Origin: Holophaga sp.
Lineage (GTDB): Bacteria > Acidobacteriota > Holophagae > Holophagales > Holophagaceae
Length of the DNA stretch: 64,000 bases
Reading direction: 5' to 3'
NCBI GenBank assembly: GCA_016715205.1
Contig: JADKBC010000049.1
Span: 437,720-501,719 of the forward strand
The position numbers and the translations under genes were made by a program. Below, piece after piece: positions 1-8,663 of the stretch; the first letter of the stretch is position 1; the number at the start of each line of letters is the position of its first letter. The notes under the pieces are model-generated. The model did no database searches and was not told where the DNA came from. It worked only from the letters and a program-made list of their open reading frames with translations.

Positions 1-2
1 TC

Positions 3-944
3 TCCGTAGGGGTTGCGGTGGGCGTGCTTACGACCTTCCTGACTGCGGGAGTGATAAAAAACTCCGGCCGACTGGCCCACACGCTGGAGATGCGGCTACC
101 GGCCTTTCTCCAGGCCAACCTCGGCTTGTACCAGGCCTGGGCCGAATCCTTGCGCCAGCGTGGTATTCGCCGGGGTGAGGTTAGGGAACTGCGTCGGCCG
201 ACCCTCTTCCTCACCCTCGATGGCATTCTGCTCGCGGCCCTGGTCGTGGGACATCACCTCCTCATGAACCGGTGGGAGAGTTGGCTCGCGGAACGCTTTT
301 CCTGGCCCTATGTCGCGGTCCAGACCCTTCTGTCGGCCACCCTTGGGTTGGCGACGGCTTTCCTGCTACTGGGCATGCTCCGTCAGGGGAAGGTTCTGGC
401 CCGTCATTTGGCGGTCCTAGCACCCAATCCGGAAGGTTCCGGGTCGGGCAGGCGAGGGCGGCACCTCTTGGCGGGGGGCCTCCGCATCGCGGTTGTTCTC
501 ATGGTCGGTCTGCCCATGGTCGCCTTCCTCCTGGCCTTCGCTCCCCGGGGGCCGCTCCTTTTGGTGGCCCTGGCTGTGTGGTCCGGCACCATGATCATTC
601 AATTTCTGCGGGGGCGGCGCCTTCATCGAGAGCTGCCAGGCACTGCGGAATGGCTCCTGGCCAGGGTTCGTGAACCCTGGGGGGGAGTGGTGGTTGGTCA
701 GCCCAAGGGTCACGGTACCCTGCGAACCCTGCGGATCGGATCCTCCTGCCCCTCCCTGCACCGGAGCCTGAAAGATCTGGATCTCCAGGGTCGGGCTGGA
801 GTCACCCTCGTGGCCTTGATGCGAGAGGGGCTCATGCTCCCCCTGCATCCTACGCCGGTCCTTCAGGAAGGCGACCTGCTGGCCCTGGCCGGACCGGATG
901 GGGCCTTGGACGAGGCCGAGGCCCTGCTAAGCGAGCCGGAATGA
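3..944 (+). CDS. CPA2-type cation:proton antiporter, C-terminal part (5' truncated by window)
   Basis: The frame is open to the left edge, so the start lies outside the window. The visible ~314 residues hold the end of a membrane domain, a charged stretch typical of the CPA2 (KefB/KefC-like) connector, three or four further hydrophobic segments (about residues 68-85, 100-120, 155-200), and a C-terminal segment of about 70 residues resembling a TrkA-C (RCK_C) regulatory domain. Such proteins exchange K+ or Na+ for H+ across the inner membrane, and the RCK_C part usually binds a small ligand. It converges on the P-type ATPase gene downstream. Substrate and exact subfamily cannot be fixed without the missing N-terminus. 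Confidence 0.7.
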   Translation, partial: SVGVAVGVLTTFLTAGVIKNSGRLAHTLEMRLPAFLQANLGLYQAWAESLRQRGIRRGEVRELRRPTLFLTLDGILLAALVVGHHLLMNRWESWLAERFSWPYVAVQTLLSATLGLATAFLLLGMLRQGKVLARHLAVLAPNPEGSGSGRRGRHLLAGGLRIAVVLMVGLPMVAFLLAFAPRGPLLLVALAVWSGTMIIQFLRGRRLHRELPGTAEWLLARVREPWGGVVVGQPKGHGTLRTLRIGSSCPSLHRSLKDLDLQGRAGVTLVALMREGLMLPLHPTPVLQEGDLLALAGPDGALDEAEALLSEPE

Positions 945-984
945 GCTCGGATTTTTCGTTTGATGCTGACTAGAAAAAACTAAA

Positions 985-1083
985 TCACGGACACAAAACA
1001 CAGAAAACCGAGAAGTCAGAGGTGAAATTACTCAACTTTTCCTGCCCCGATCTTTCGCCGTGGCCTCTGTGTCTCCGTGGTTC
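985..1083. repeat. imperfect inverted repeat of CACGGAGACACAGAG type between convergent genes
   Basis: The 176-bp gap between the antiporter and the P-type ATPase holds an imperfect inverted pair: a left arm at about 985-1012 (ACGGACACAAAACACAGA) and a right arm at about 1064-1083 (CTCTGTGTCTCCGTGG). It resembles a degenerate intergenic repeat of the kind seen in many copies in some bacterial genomes. It could act as a bidirectional terminator. No T-run follows either arm. Confidence 0.45.
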
Positions 1084-1120
1084 CTTCTTGGCTATTTATT
1101 TGCAGCCGCACGATTTGGGT

Positions 1121-3823
1121 TCACCGCTGCTTGGTCCGACGGCGTCGCCAAGCCTTTTCCAGACTCACGATGGGCAGCACCAGGAGGCTCACCCCCACGG
1201 CCTTGGCCCACTCACTTGCATCCAGGGCCGCGGTATGGAAGAGCCCTTGGAGCTGAGGAACATGCACCAGCGCCACCTGGAGCAGCACAAGGAGAATGAT
1301 GCCGCCGTACACCAGGGGGTTGGTGAAGAGCCCCATCTTCCAGAAACCATCCTTCAAGCTTCGGCAGTTGAGCAGGTAAAAGGCCTGCATCAGGGCCAGG
1401 GTGGTGACTGCCAGGGTCTGGGCCTTGCGCAGGGTGAGGTCCGGGGGCAGTCCCTGGGTTTGGTTCATCTCCCACAGGAAAAGGCCCAGGGTTCCTGCTG
1501 CGAAAAGGGAGCCAGCCAGCAGGGTGCGTCCGGCCACGAAGCGGCCGAAAAGGGGCTCACCCGGGCGTCTCGGTGGGCGCTCCATGAGGTTGGGTTCCGG
1601 GGCTTCGAAGGCAATGGGAAGGGCCAGGGTTACGGTCACCACCAGATTGATCCAGAGGATCTGGACCGGAAGAATCGGAAGCAGGGGCGTTCCATCCCGG
1701 AAGGGAAAGAAGAGAACCGCCACCAGAAGCACCATGGCTTGGCCGAGATTGGTGGGCAGGGCGAAAGCTAGGGCCTTGACCAGGTTGTCGTAAACCCGGC
1801 GGCCTTCTGCCACGGCAGACCGAATGGAGGCAAAGTCATCGTCCATTAGCACCATGTCTGCCGCCTCGCGGCTCACGGCCGTGCCGGTGATTCCCATGGC
1901 CACGCCGATGTCGGCGCGTTTCAAGGCCGGAGCGTCATTTACGCCATCCCCGGTCATGGCCACCACCTCCCCCTGGGCCTGGAGAGCCTGCACAATCCTC
2001 AGCTTGTGTTCCGGGCTAACTCGGGCGAAGACATGGGCCTCCCGGACGATCCGGGCGAAGCCTTCGGCATCGAGGGCATCCAGCTCTCGGCCTGTAACCG
2101 CCCCCCGGGGGCTGTGCAAGCCGAGTTCCCGGCCGATGGCCTCGGCGGTGCCGGGATGATCCCCGGTGATCATCTTGACGGTGATCCCGGCGCGCCTGCA
2201 GTCCGCAATGGCCTGGATGGATTCAGGGCGGGGGGGATCGATCATGCCCTGGAGCCCCAGGAAGGTCAGGTCTTGCACATCCTCATGGGCCATCCGGTCC
2301 CCTGGGAAGGGCCGCTCCGCCAAGGCGAGCACCCGCATCCCCTGACCGGCCAGCCGCGCAGCCTCCGCTTCCACTGCCGGGACGTCCAGGGGCGCACCTT
2401 GAGCATCTCGGATGCAACGCGCCAGCAGCACCTCCGGGGCTCCCTTGGCGAGCAGGTGGCGGCCACTGTTCAGATCGTGCAGGGTGGCCATGTACTTGTG
2501 CTCGCTTTCAAAGGGGATCACATCCAAGCGCGGATGGGCATCCCGCAGTTCACGACTCCGCAGACCTGCTCGTTCCGCCACCACCACCAGGGCTCCTTCC
2601 GTTGGATCCCCGTGCAGTACGGTCCTGCCCTCTTCCTCCGTGAACGTGGCATCGCTGCAAAGGGCCCCGGCTTGGAGGAGCCGCGCCAGGTCGGCTGGGG
2701 CTGCTTCCAGCACGCGTCCATCCAAAAGAAACCGACCGACCGGAGAGTAGCCGATCCCTTCCACCCGGACTTCGGTTTGTCCGGTCCAGAGGATGCGCAC
2801 ACTCATCTCATTGCGTGTGAGCGTACCGGTCTTGTCCGAGCAGATGACGGTCGTGGCACCGAGGGTTTCCACCGCCGGGAGGCTGCGGATCACCGAGCGC
2901 CGCTGGGCCATGCGCCGCACCCCGATGGCGAGGGCGATGCTGATGACGGCGGGCAGGCCCTCTGGGATGGCAGCTACCGCGAGGCTAAGGGCTGCGAGCG
3001 CTCCGTCCGCCGCCCCCCAGCCCCGGGCCAGGCCCACCAGGAAGACCAGGAATGCCACTCCCAAGATGGCCCAGGTGAGCTGTCGGCCCAGGCGGTCCAT
3101 GTCCCGCATGAGTGGCGTTTCCACCGTGGCCGTATCGCGCATGAGTTCAGAAATGTGGCCCAGCTCGGTCTGGGCGCCCGTGCCCACCACTAAGCCCGTG
3201 GCGGTGCCGACGGCGACGAGGGTGCCACTGAAGGCCATGGAGGTGCGATCCCCCAGGGCGGCCCCTGGATCGACCTCCGGTATGCCCTTGGCGGTGGGGA
3301 GGCTCTCCCCGGTGAGGGCGGATTCCACCACCTGAAGATCCCGCACCTCGATCAAGCGCAGATCCGCGGGTACGCGGTCCCCACTCTGGAGGAAGACCAG
3401 ATCACCCCGCACCAAATCAGAGACTGGAAGGCCCCGCCGCTGGCCATCCCGGAGCACCATGGCTTGCTCTGGCACCATGTCCGCAAGGGAGGCGATGGCT
3501 CGTCCGGCTTTGAGCTCCTGGACGAAGCCGATGAGGGCGTTGAGCACCACCACCGACAGGACCACGCCGGCATCCGTGGGTTTTCCCATGAGCAGGGCGA
3601 GGGCGGCGCTTCCGAGCAGGACCAGGATGAGGGGATTGGCCACCTGTCGGCCGAGGAGCACCAGCATGGATTCCCCCGAGGCCCGGGGCAGGAGGTTGGG
3701 GCCATTCTCGCTCAAGCGCTGCTGAGCCTCGAGAGTGCTCAGGCCCTCGGTCCGCCCTTGTGCAACCCGAAGGGATTCCTCAAGCGGAAGGGCATGCCAG
3801 CGAGGTCGAGCGTCTGAATTCAA
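1121..3823 (-). CDS. P2-type cation-transporting ATPase (Ca2+/Na+ ATPase-like)
   Basis: A complete HAD-type P-ATPase of about 900 residues. Visible in order: N-terminal cation-ATPase domain, the actuator motif TGES (about residue 171), PEGLP in M4 (about 287), the phosphorylated loop DKTGTLT with Asp near 330, the hinge GDGVNDAP, and four C-terminal membrane segments. It would pump a cation across the inner membrane using ATP. The M6 motif reads WINLVVTVTL, so the acidic residue found there in SERCA-type Ca2+ pumps (WVNLVTDG) is absent; the ion is therefore uncertain. TTG at 3823 is chosen because GGAG lies 8 nt upstream; an in-frame TTG at 3880 would add 19 residues. No regulator is adjacent. 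Confidence 0.85.
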   Translation of the reverse strand: MNSDARPRWHALPLEESLRVAQGRTEGLSTLEAQQRLSENGPNLLPRASGESMLVLLGRQVANPLILVLLGSAALALLMGKPTDAGVVLSVVVLNALIGFVQELKAGRAIASLADMVPEQAMVLRDGQRRGLPVSDLVRGDLVFLQSGDRVPADLRLIEVRDLQVVESALTGESLPTAKGIPEVDPGAALGDRTSMAFSGTLVAVGTATGLVVGTGAQTELGHISELMRDTATVETPLMRDMDRLGRQLTWAILGVAFLVFLVGLARGWGAADGALAALSLAVAAIPEGLPAVISIALAIGVRRMAQRRSVIRSLPAVETLGATTVICSDKTGTLTRNEMSVRILWTGQTEVRVEGIGYSPVGRFLLDGRVLEAAPADLARLLQAGALCSDATFTEEEGRTVLHGDPTEGALVVVAERAGLRSRELRDAHPRLDVIPFESEHKYMATLHDLNSGRHLLAKGAPEVLLARCIRDAQGAPLDVPAVEAEAARLAGQGMRVLALAERPFPGDRMAHEDVQDLTFLGLQGMIDPPRPESIQAIADCRRAGITVKMITGDHPGTAEAIGRELGLHSPRGAVTGRELDALDAEGFARIVREAHVFARVSPEHKLRIVQALQAQGEVVAMTGDGVNDAPALKRADIGVAMGITGTAVSREAADMVLMDDDFASIRSAVAEGRRVYDNLVKALAFALPTNLGQAMVLLVAVLFFPFRDGTPLLPILPVQILWINLVVTVTLALPIAFEAPEPNLMERPPRRPGEPLFGRFVAGRTLLAGSLFAAGTLGLFLWEMNQTQGLPPDLTLRKAQTLAVTTLALMQAFYLLNCRSLKDGFWKMGLFTNPLVYGGIILLVLLQVALVHVPQLQGLFHTAALDASEWAKAVGVSLLVLPIVSLEKAWRRRRTKQR

Positions 3824-3976
3824 TTGGGTTTCTCCGAAAAACGAATGAAGGCGAGGGGCCGAAGAATAAAGGTCCTCCAAGTTTCCCAGAGGAAGGCCAC
3901 TGTGGTGGCCGCGAGATTTAAGGCCAACCTGAATGCGATGAATTTGCGAAAGGATTCCGGCAAAGGTTTCAACAGG

Positions 3977-4615
3977 TCAAACCTCTGTTTTGGGTTCAGG
4001 CTGTACCAGGCCCATCGAAAGGTAGATGCTCGTAACTCGCTCCACGCTTATCCTCGCCGGCCTTACCCGGTCCACAGGAACATAGAGCAGGCCACCGCCG
4101 ATGGGTACGGGAGCCGTGGGAACCAGAACCGCAAGGTAGGGACTCCCCTCGATGTCGATGGGTTCGGGATTGGGAAGCAAGGCCAGAACGGCCACGCTGC
4201 CCTCGCCGAAGAAACACCAAACAGGGCGCATGGCCGCGAGATCAGCCTCCTTGCGCTGATCCAGGAGCCCCACGAACCGATCCGCCAGGCTGTAGAGGCT
4301 TCCCACCAAGGGGATCCGCCGGATGGCGGCCTCCGCAAAGCGTGTCAGGGGTTGCTGAATCCGAGACTGCACCAGCAACCCGAGAGGAAAAACCACCAGG
4401 AGGAGAAGCAGGAAGCCTGCGAAATATTCAAGCGCTGGGTGGGCCACAAAGGGCTGTCCAAGGAAAACAAAGAAACGCCCTAACGGACTACCTGGACCCA
4501 GGTAGACATGCACAAGCTTGGCCAGCCACGCAAGCAGCAGCAGCGTGAGGCCAAGGGGCAAAAGGGCCAGCAGGCCTGCGATCCAGATCCCAAAAAGCCT
4601 TCTTGAAAGCCCCAT
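3977..4615 (-). CDS. DUF502 family membrane protein
   Basis: About 212 residues with two strong membrane segments near the N-terminus (about 8-33 and 60-85) followed by a soluble domain with the IRRIPLVGSLY and IPIGGGLLYVP-type signatures typical of DUF502. Function of the family is unknown. ATG at 4615 follows AGGA with a 7-nt spacer. It lies upstream of, and in the same direction as, the P-type ATPase, so the two may be co-transcribed. The 139 bp before it carry a weak TACCCAC/GTGGGTA inverted repeat with no U-run. Confidence 0.8.
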   Translation of the reverse strand: MGLSRRLFGIWIAGLLALLPLGLTLLLLAWLAKLVHVYLGPGSPLGRFFVFLGQPFVAHPALEYFAGFLLLLLVVFPLGLLVQSRIQQPLTRFAEAAIRRIPLVGSLYSLADRFVGLLDQRKEADLAAMRPVWCFFGEGSVAVLALLPNPEPIDIEGSPYLAVLVPTAPVPIGGGLLYVPVDRVRPARISVERVTSIYLSMGLVQPEPKTEV

Positions 4616-4757
4616 CAATTATTCCTTTCTCCGTGCCGATTCCCAAATGTAACCTCGCCCCGGGGAAATGCAGCTACCCACGCATTGAGATGGTGGGTAA
4701 TTCAGGCGGGTGGGGTTGCGCTACTCAGCCACAAAAGCCTGAATGTGAATCAGCGGT

Positions 4758-6059
4758 TCACATCCGCCAAACCACCAACAGTCCCATCGTGCCCACCACT
4801 AGCAATCCTATGAAAATGATCGTAATCCGTCGACCAAAGGCCCAACCGCCAGCAAAACCAGCCATGCCTGCCTTCACCAAAGTATTGGAGGCCACACCCA
4901 GCAGGATGGTGGTTACAGCCACCGGAGTGCGGATGCTGCCGGTCTGTGCCAAACGGGTCATGGAGAGGGTTATGGCATCCACATCCGTGGTGCCCGCCAG
5001 GACACCGGTCAAATAGGTGGCACCCTCCCCAAAATAGGTGGTTGCAGCCTTGGCACCCAGCAGTACCAACGCAAAGAAAGCCGCAAACTTAAAGGCGGTG
5101 GTCAGCTCAAAGGGGTTTTTGAGTTGGATGTCGCCCGCCTCGGTGCTTGCCTTTGCCGCAGAGTTTCGCCACAACCAGGCGCTCGTCATGAAGCCACCCC
5201 CGGCCATGGCGCAAAGGGGGATGGCCAGGGGCGGCACGAGGGCTGGTGCCAGGATGACTACGGTAACCAATACCCACAAAAACATGATGGATGAGGCCAG
5301 GACAATCGCCATGGCAAAGGAATCCACCAGGCGAGGTTCCTCTTTGGCTCGCCCTGAAAGCGAAAGCGTAACGGCCGTTGATGAGGCTAGGCCCCCCAGG
5401 ATGCCTGTTAGTCCCAGTCCCTGATGTGTGCCCAACGCTCGCACGGCCACAAAGCCCGTGAAACTGATGCCCGCAATCAATACAACCATCAAACCAATCT
5501 TGTAGGGATTTAGAACATCCAGCGGCCCCATGGTTTGGTTGGGAAGCTGGGGGAGGATTACCAGGGCCACCAGAAGGAATTTAAGGGTGGCAAAAAGGTC
5601 CTCCTTGGAAGCCTTCCGTGCTAGGTCGTGGAGTTTGGGCTTCACACTCAACAGGAGGGTCGCCACCACAGACACCGAAGACACCACAACGATTTTCTGG
5701 TGCACCGGGAGCACACCTTCCCCCGCAGCGGCAAGTGCTCCCAGCAAAAAGGTGAGCAAGATGGCGACTTCGGAGGTGAGCCCCCGGGAGCCTGTGGTCC
5801 GCAAATCGTGAGCGTAAGAAAGGGCGAGAAACATTAGGAAGCCACCCACGACCACCAAGAGCAAGCCCACCCCCGCCTGACGCGTCATCAGCATGGTGCA
5901 AGCGCCGACAATGGCCACCAGAGGATGGGTTCGCACCCCACCCAGGATCTCCCGACCCTCATGGGTATCGGTGTTGGCGTTCTGTTGCCGTTCCAACCCA
6001 ATCAGCAAGCCCGCGAAAATGGCGAGGAGAAGGGACAGAAAAGGCTCGTACTGGGCCAT
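4758..6059 (-). CDS. MgtC/SapB-type and DUF4010 membrane protein
   Basis: About 433 residues and roughly a dozen hydrophobic segments. The first ~140 residues match the MgtC/SapB pattern (LLIGLERQ near residue 20, then a GVRTHPLVA stretch); the C-terminal half looks like DUF4010. MgtC relatives are linked to Mg2+ limitation and ion homeostasis, but the function of this two-domain form is not established. The start at 6059 is preferred because GGAG sits 5 nt upstream; a longer reading from 6119 adds 20 residues with no membrane or domain character. It adds to a local group of ion-related membrane genes. Confidence 0.8.
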   Translation of the reverse strand: MAQYEPFLSLLLAIFAGLLIGLERQQNANTDTHEGREILGGVRTHPLVAIVGACTMLMTRQAGVGLLLVVVGGFLMFLALSYAHDLRTTGSRGLTSEVAILLTFLLGALAAAGEGVLPVHQKIVVVSSVSVVATLLLSVKPKLHDLARKASKEDLFATLKFLLVALVILPQLPNQTMGPLDVLNPYKIGLMVVLIAGISFTGFVAVRALGTHQGLGLTGILGGLASSTAVTLSLSGRAKEEPRLVDSFAMAIVLASSIMFLWVLVTVVILAPALVPPLAIPLCAMAGGGFMTSAWLWRNSAAKASTEAGDIQLKNPFELTTAFKFAAFFALVLLGAKAATTYFGEGATYLTGVLAGTTDVDAITLSMTRLAQTGSIRTPVAVTTILLGVASNTLVKAGMAGFAGGWAFGRRITIIFIGLLVVGTMGLLVVWRM

Positions 6060-6172
6060 GCAAACTCCGCAACGGAGAAAAGTGTAGGTTGATTGTCCGA
6101 ATTCTAATTCGGGATTCATTGGCCCAGGCTACCCATGGTTCTGAATTCGCTTCAGTCAGGGGATGAAACGCT

Positions 6173-7177
6173 TTACGTGGGCGAGGGACTGGTTGTCGCT
6201 ATTTCACGCGAAATTTTAGTGAGAGACCAGGCCCAACCATCCACTGCCGGTTCAAGGCTCCAGCTGCCCCAGGTCTTGGGTTTGCGGGATTTCCGCCCGA
6301 GGTGGGGCCGCAGCCACGCTGCGAGATCGCGGAGGAATTCGGCTTCGCGGGGCCAGTCCGCTTGGCGGAAGGCCGCCTCCAAGATCCAGCGAAGTTCCAC
6401 TTCTTCGAAGGTTCCTTTCAGGTGCAACCCATCGTCCTGGATCTGCCAGCGAAGGCCTTTCGTGGCCGCCACCTGGGCTTCGCGGAAGGTCACCAACTCG
6501 GCGATCTGCGAATGGGTTTCCCAGAGGTGATCGTCGAGGGTGGGTGCTTCAGCGCGGATGCCTTCCAGCAGCGCCCGCCAACGGTTGCGGGGCGTGAAAC
6601 CTTCTTCGTTGGTGGCATCTTCCCGCCAGGGGATTTTTTTCTGGCGGAGGTAATCCCGCAGTTCCTCGCGGCGTGCCTCGATGAGAGGCGACCAGCGGTG
6701 GGCTTGTCGGGCGGGCAGGGGCGTCAATGCGCCCAGGCCGCCACCCCGGGCCAGGCGGATGAACACGGTTTCCGTGTGGTCGTCCAGGGTATGCCCCGTG
6801 GCGATGGCCTCCGCGCCAATGGAGGCAGCCTCGGCCTTCAGCCATTCCCAGCGCAGTTCCCGGGCTGCCGTTTCCAGGCCGATGCCCTGTTCCCGGGCGT
6901 GGCGGCGCACATCCAGACTGGCTTCCGCGAGATCCAGATCCAGATGACGGCAAAGATCTCGCACAAAGTCGGCGTCCTCCTGGGCCTCTGGGCGCAGGCC
7001 GTGGTCCGCGTGGGCCACCACCAGATCAAGCTTCAGGCTCCGACGGACGCCCCACAGGAACACCAGCAGTGCTGTGGAATCCCCGCCCCCCGAGCAGGCC
7101 ACCAGCACGCGTGTGTTCTGCACATCATCGCCACGGCGGCGGAGCTGGTCGAGCCAGGTGGATTCAGCACGGAGCAT
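6173..7177 (-). CDS. tilS: tRNA(Ile)-lysidine synthetase TilS
   Basis: The N-terminal PP-loop SGGGDS (residues 29-34) and the later GHTLDDHTET motif mark an N-type ATP pyrophosphatase of the TilS family. TilS attaches lysine to C34 of tRNA-Ile(CAU), changing its decoding from AUG to AUA; the gene is normally essential. At 334 residues it has the catalytic domain plus a C-terminal extension. It starts 6 nt after the bshB1 stop and has no strong ribosome-binding site of its own, which suggests translational coupling. Confidence 0.92.
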   Translation of the reverse strand: MLRAESTWLDQLRRRGDDVQNTRVLVACSGGGDSTALLVFLWGVRRSLKLDLVVAHADHGLRPEAQEDADFVRDLCRHLDLDLAEASLDVRRHAREQGIGLETAARELRWEWLKAEAASIGAEAIATGHTLDDHTETVFIRLARGGGLGALTPLPARQAHRWSPLIEARREELRDYLRQKKIPWREDATNEEGFTPRNRWRALLEGIRAEAPTLDDHLWETHSQIAELVTFREAQVAATKGLRWQIQDDGLHLKGTFEEVELRWILEAAFRQADWPREAEFLRDLAAWLRPHLGRKSRKPKTWGSWSLEPAVDGWAWSLTKISREIATTSPSPT

Positions 7178-7183
7178 GTCGGA

Positions 7184-7897
7184 TCAGCTCAGTTTCATCA
7201 CCAGGTCCAGCAGCGCGGGTGCCACGGGCTTTTCGCACCAGAGGCCTTCGGCGTGCTCGGCCATGATCAGGCTGCCCCAATGCATGGCCCGGCCCACGAT
7301 GCCAGCGCGAAAGCTGGGATGGGCGATGCGAGTCCAGGGTTGGCCTTCGCCTTTGCTGAACTGGCTGCCAAAGGCATCGAAGGCGGCCATGCGTTGCTCC
7401 CACACTTCACTCACATCCACCACGAGATCGGGCGCGGTGGGCGGGTTTACGCCACCCACCCAGGCGATGGCCTTGGGCCGCCAGGGTTGCCCATGACAGG
7501 GATAGTTCTTCAGGCCCGCGTAGTAGGCGGCCTCACGACCCAGGCGGTAGATGCGGCGGTGATCGGGATGATGATCATCGGGGTGGGGCAGCACCAAGAC
7601 TTCAGGTCTCGTGTGCCGCAGCACTTCCACCAACTTGATTCGGTAGGTTTCAGATTCATCGAATCGAGCATCGGGAAAATCCAGGATGAAACGTTCCACG
7701 CCCAGAATTCGCGCGGCTTCCATGGCTTCTTCTCGCCGGGTTTCGGGGGTGCCTCGCGTGCCCAGATCGCCCTGGGTGGCATCCAGAATCCCTGCCTTCA
7801 AGCCGCGTTTGATGCACAGGGCCAACAGCCCTCCCGCATGCACTTCGGCATCATCGGGGTGGGCACCCATCACCAGGAGATCAAGGCCAGTGGTCAT
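7184..7897 (-). CDS. bshB1: bacillithiol biosynthesis deacetylase BshB1 (PIG-L/LmbE family)
   Basis: A PIG-L-type zinc deacetylase of about 237 residues with AHPDDAE at residues 12-18 and the second metal/catalytic motif HPDDHHPDH near 110-120. In bacillithiol synthesis BshB removes the acetyl group from GlcNAc-malate to give GlcN-malate in the cytoplasm. ATG at 7897 follows GGGAG with a 9-nt spacer; the longer reading from 7948 adds 17 residues without conservation. Identity is supported by a bshC gene at 24.4-25.6 kb. It is followed immediately by tilS. Confidence 0.88.
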   Translation of the reverse strand: MTTGLDLLVMGAHPDDAEVHAGGLLALCIKRGLKAGILDATQGDLGTRGTPETRREEAMEAARILGVERFILDFPDARFDESETYRIKLVEVLRHTRPEVLVLPHPDDHHPDHRRIYRLGREAAYYAGLKNYPCHGQPWRPKAIAWVGGVNPPTAPDLVVDVSEVWEQRMAAFDAFGSQFSKGEGQPWTRIAHPSFRAGIVGRAMHWGSLIMAEHAEGLWCEKPVAPALLDLVMKLS

Positions 7898-8039
7898 GAA
7901 ATGATTCTCCCACGAAAGGCGAGCTGCGTTGAGCGCGCGGAAGGGCAAGGGTGGTCAGACTACACTAGGCTGTGGCACTCATCCGCCGAGGCTCTGAGGG
8001 GGTGGCGTGTTAGCAGGTCCGTTTGTCCGAGGAGGGGAT

Positions 8040-8339
8040 GTGGCAAGTTCGAATTCAGACCCGGTCATTCAGCGGCATCGCGCACAGATTGCTGAGATCG
8101 ATGGCGAGATTCTGAGTGCCCTCAATCGGCGGATCAAGCTGGTGAAGCACCTCAAGGATTACAAGGAGGCCCAGGGCTTCCCTTTTTTCGACGCGGCCCA
8201 GGAGGATGTGGTCATCGCAAACCTGTGCCAAGCCAATGGCGGTCCGCTGTCGAACGAGGGCATTCACGAGATCTTCGGCGTCATCCTCGAACGCCTCAAA
8301 TCCGAAGCTGCTGGGCTGGGAGAAGATAAGTCTGAGTGA
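8040..8339 (+). CDS. chorismate mutase, AroQ class
   Basis: A small all-helical protein with the AroQ pattern: HRAQIAEIDGEIL, then the NRRIKLVKHLKDYK segment carrying the catalytic Arg and Lys, the FFDAAQEDVV stretch and an IFGVILERLK C-terminal helix. It would convert chorismate to prephenate for Phe/Tyr synthesis. GTG at 8040 is preferred because AGGAGG lies 4 nt upstream, giving 99 residues; an in-frame GTG at 8007 would add 11. It is monofunctional, with no dehydratase or DAHP synthase domain attached, and is divergent from bshB1. Confidence 0.85.
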   Translation: MASSNSDPVIQRHRAQIAEIDGEILSALNRRIKLVKHLKDYKEAQGFPFFDAAQEDVVIANLCQANGGPLSNEGIHEIFGVILERLKSEAAGLGEDKSE

Positions 8340-8422
8340 AAAACCTGCCCTCGGAGGATTGCAGCCACCGAGTCAACCCATAGCTGGCTCACCCACCTTA
8401 CTGTTCCCACCAATAAAATCGG

Positions 8423-8663
8423 CCGGGGATGCACGGGGATCTTCGGGGATAAAGCCATTTTTGGCTGACGACACCGGCCATTCTGGCCTGGTTTCTGGAA
8501 GGGCGGAGCCGCTGAACATGCGCGCATGTTTTCCAGCTCCGCCCTTCCAGAAACTCGTGCGGCCTGGCCGCACGGCCCGCTCTGCGGGCTGGCCAGGGGT
8601 CACAACGGAGGCCAAAAAGAAGCTTCACAAACCACATCCCCGCAGATCCCCGTGGATCCCCGG
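8423..8663. repeat. 241-bp inverted-repeat element with phased CGGGGAT heptamers and nested hairpins
   Basis: This fills most of the 324-bp gap between chorismate mutase and the BaiN-like gene. Outer arms 8423-8450 and 8636-8663 are inverted copies (26 of 28 positions match). Each arm has three CGGGGAT heptamers at exact 10-bp spacing. Inside are a perfect 19-bp inverted repeat (8491-8509 / 8536-8554) around the 16-bp palindrome AACATGCGCGCATGTT (8515-8530), a hairpin GTGCGGCC-T-GGCCGCAC (8557-8573) and another (8575-8580 / 8584-8589). The right arm abuts the stop codon of the next gene. It encodes no convincing protein. Confidence 0.8.

Noticed and set aside
6302..8095. 597-codon open frame on the + strand
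   Set aside because: It is antisense to tilS and bshB1, both of which carry clear catalytic motifs.
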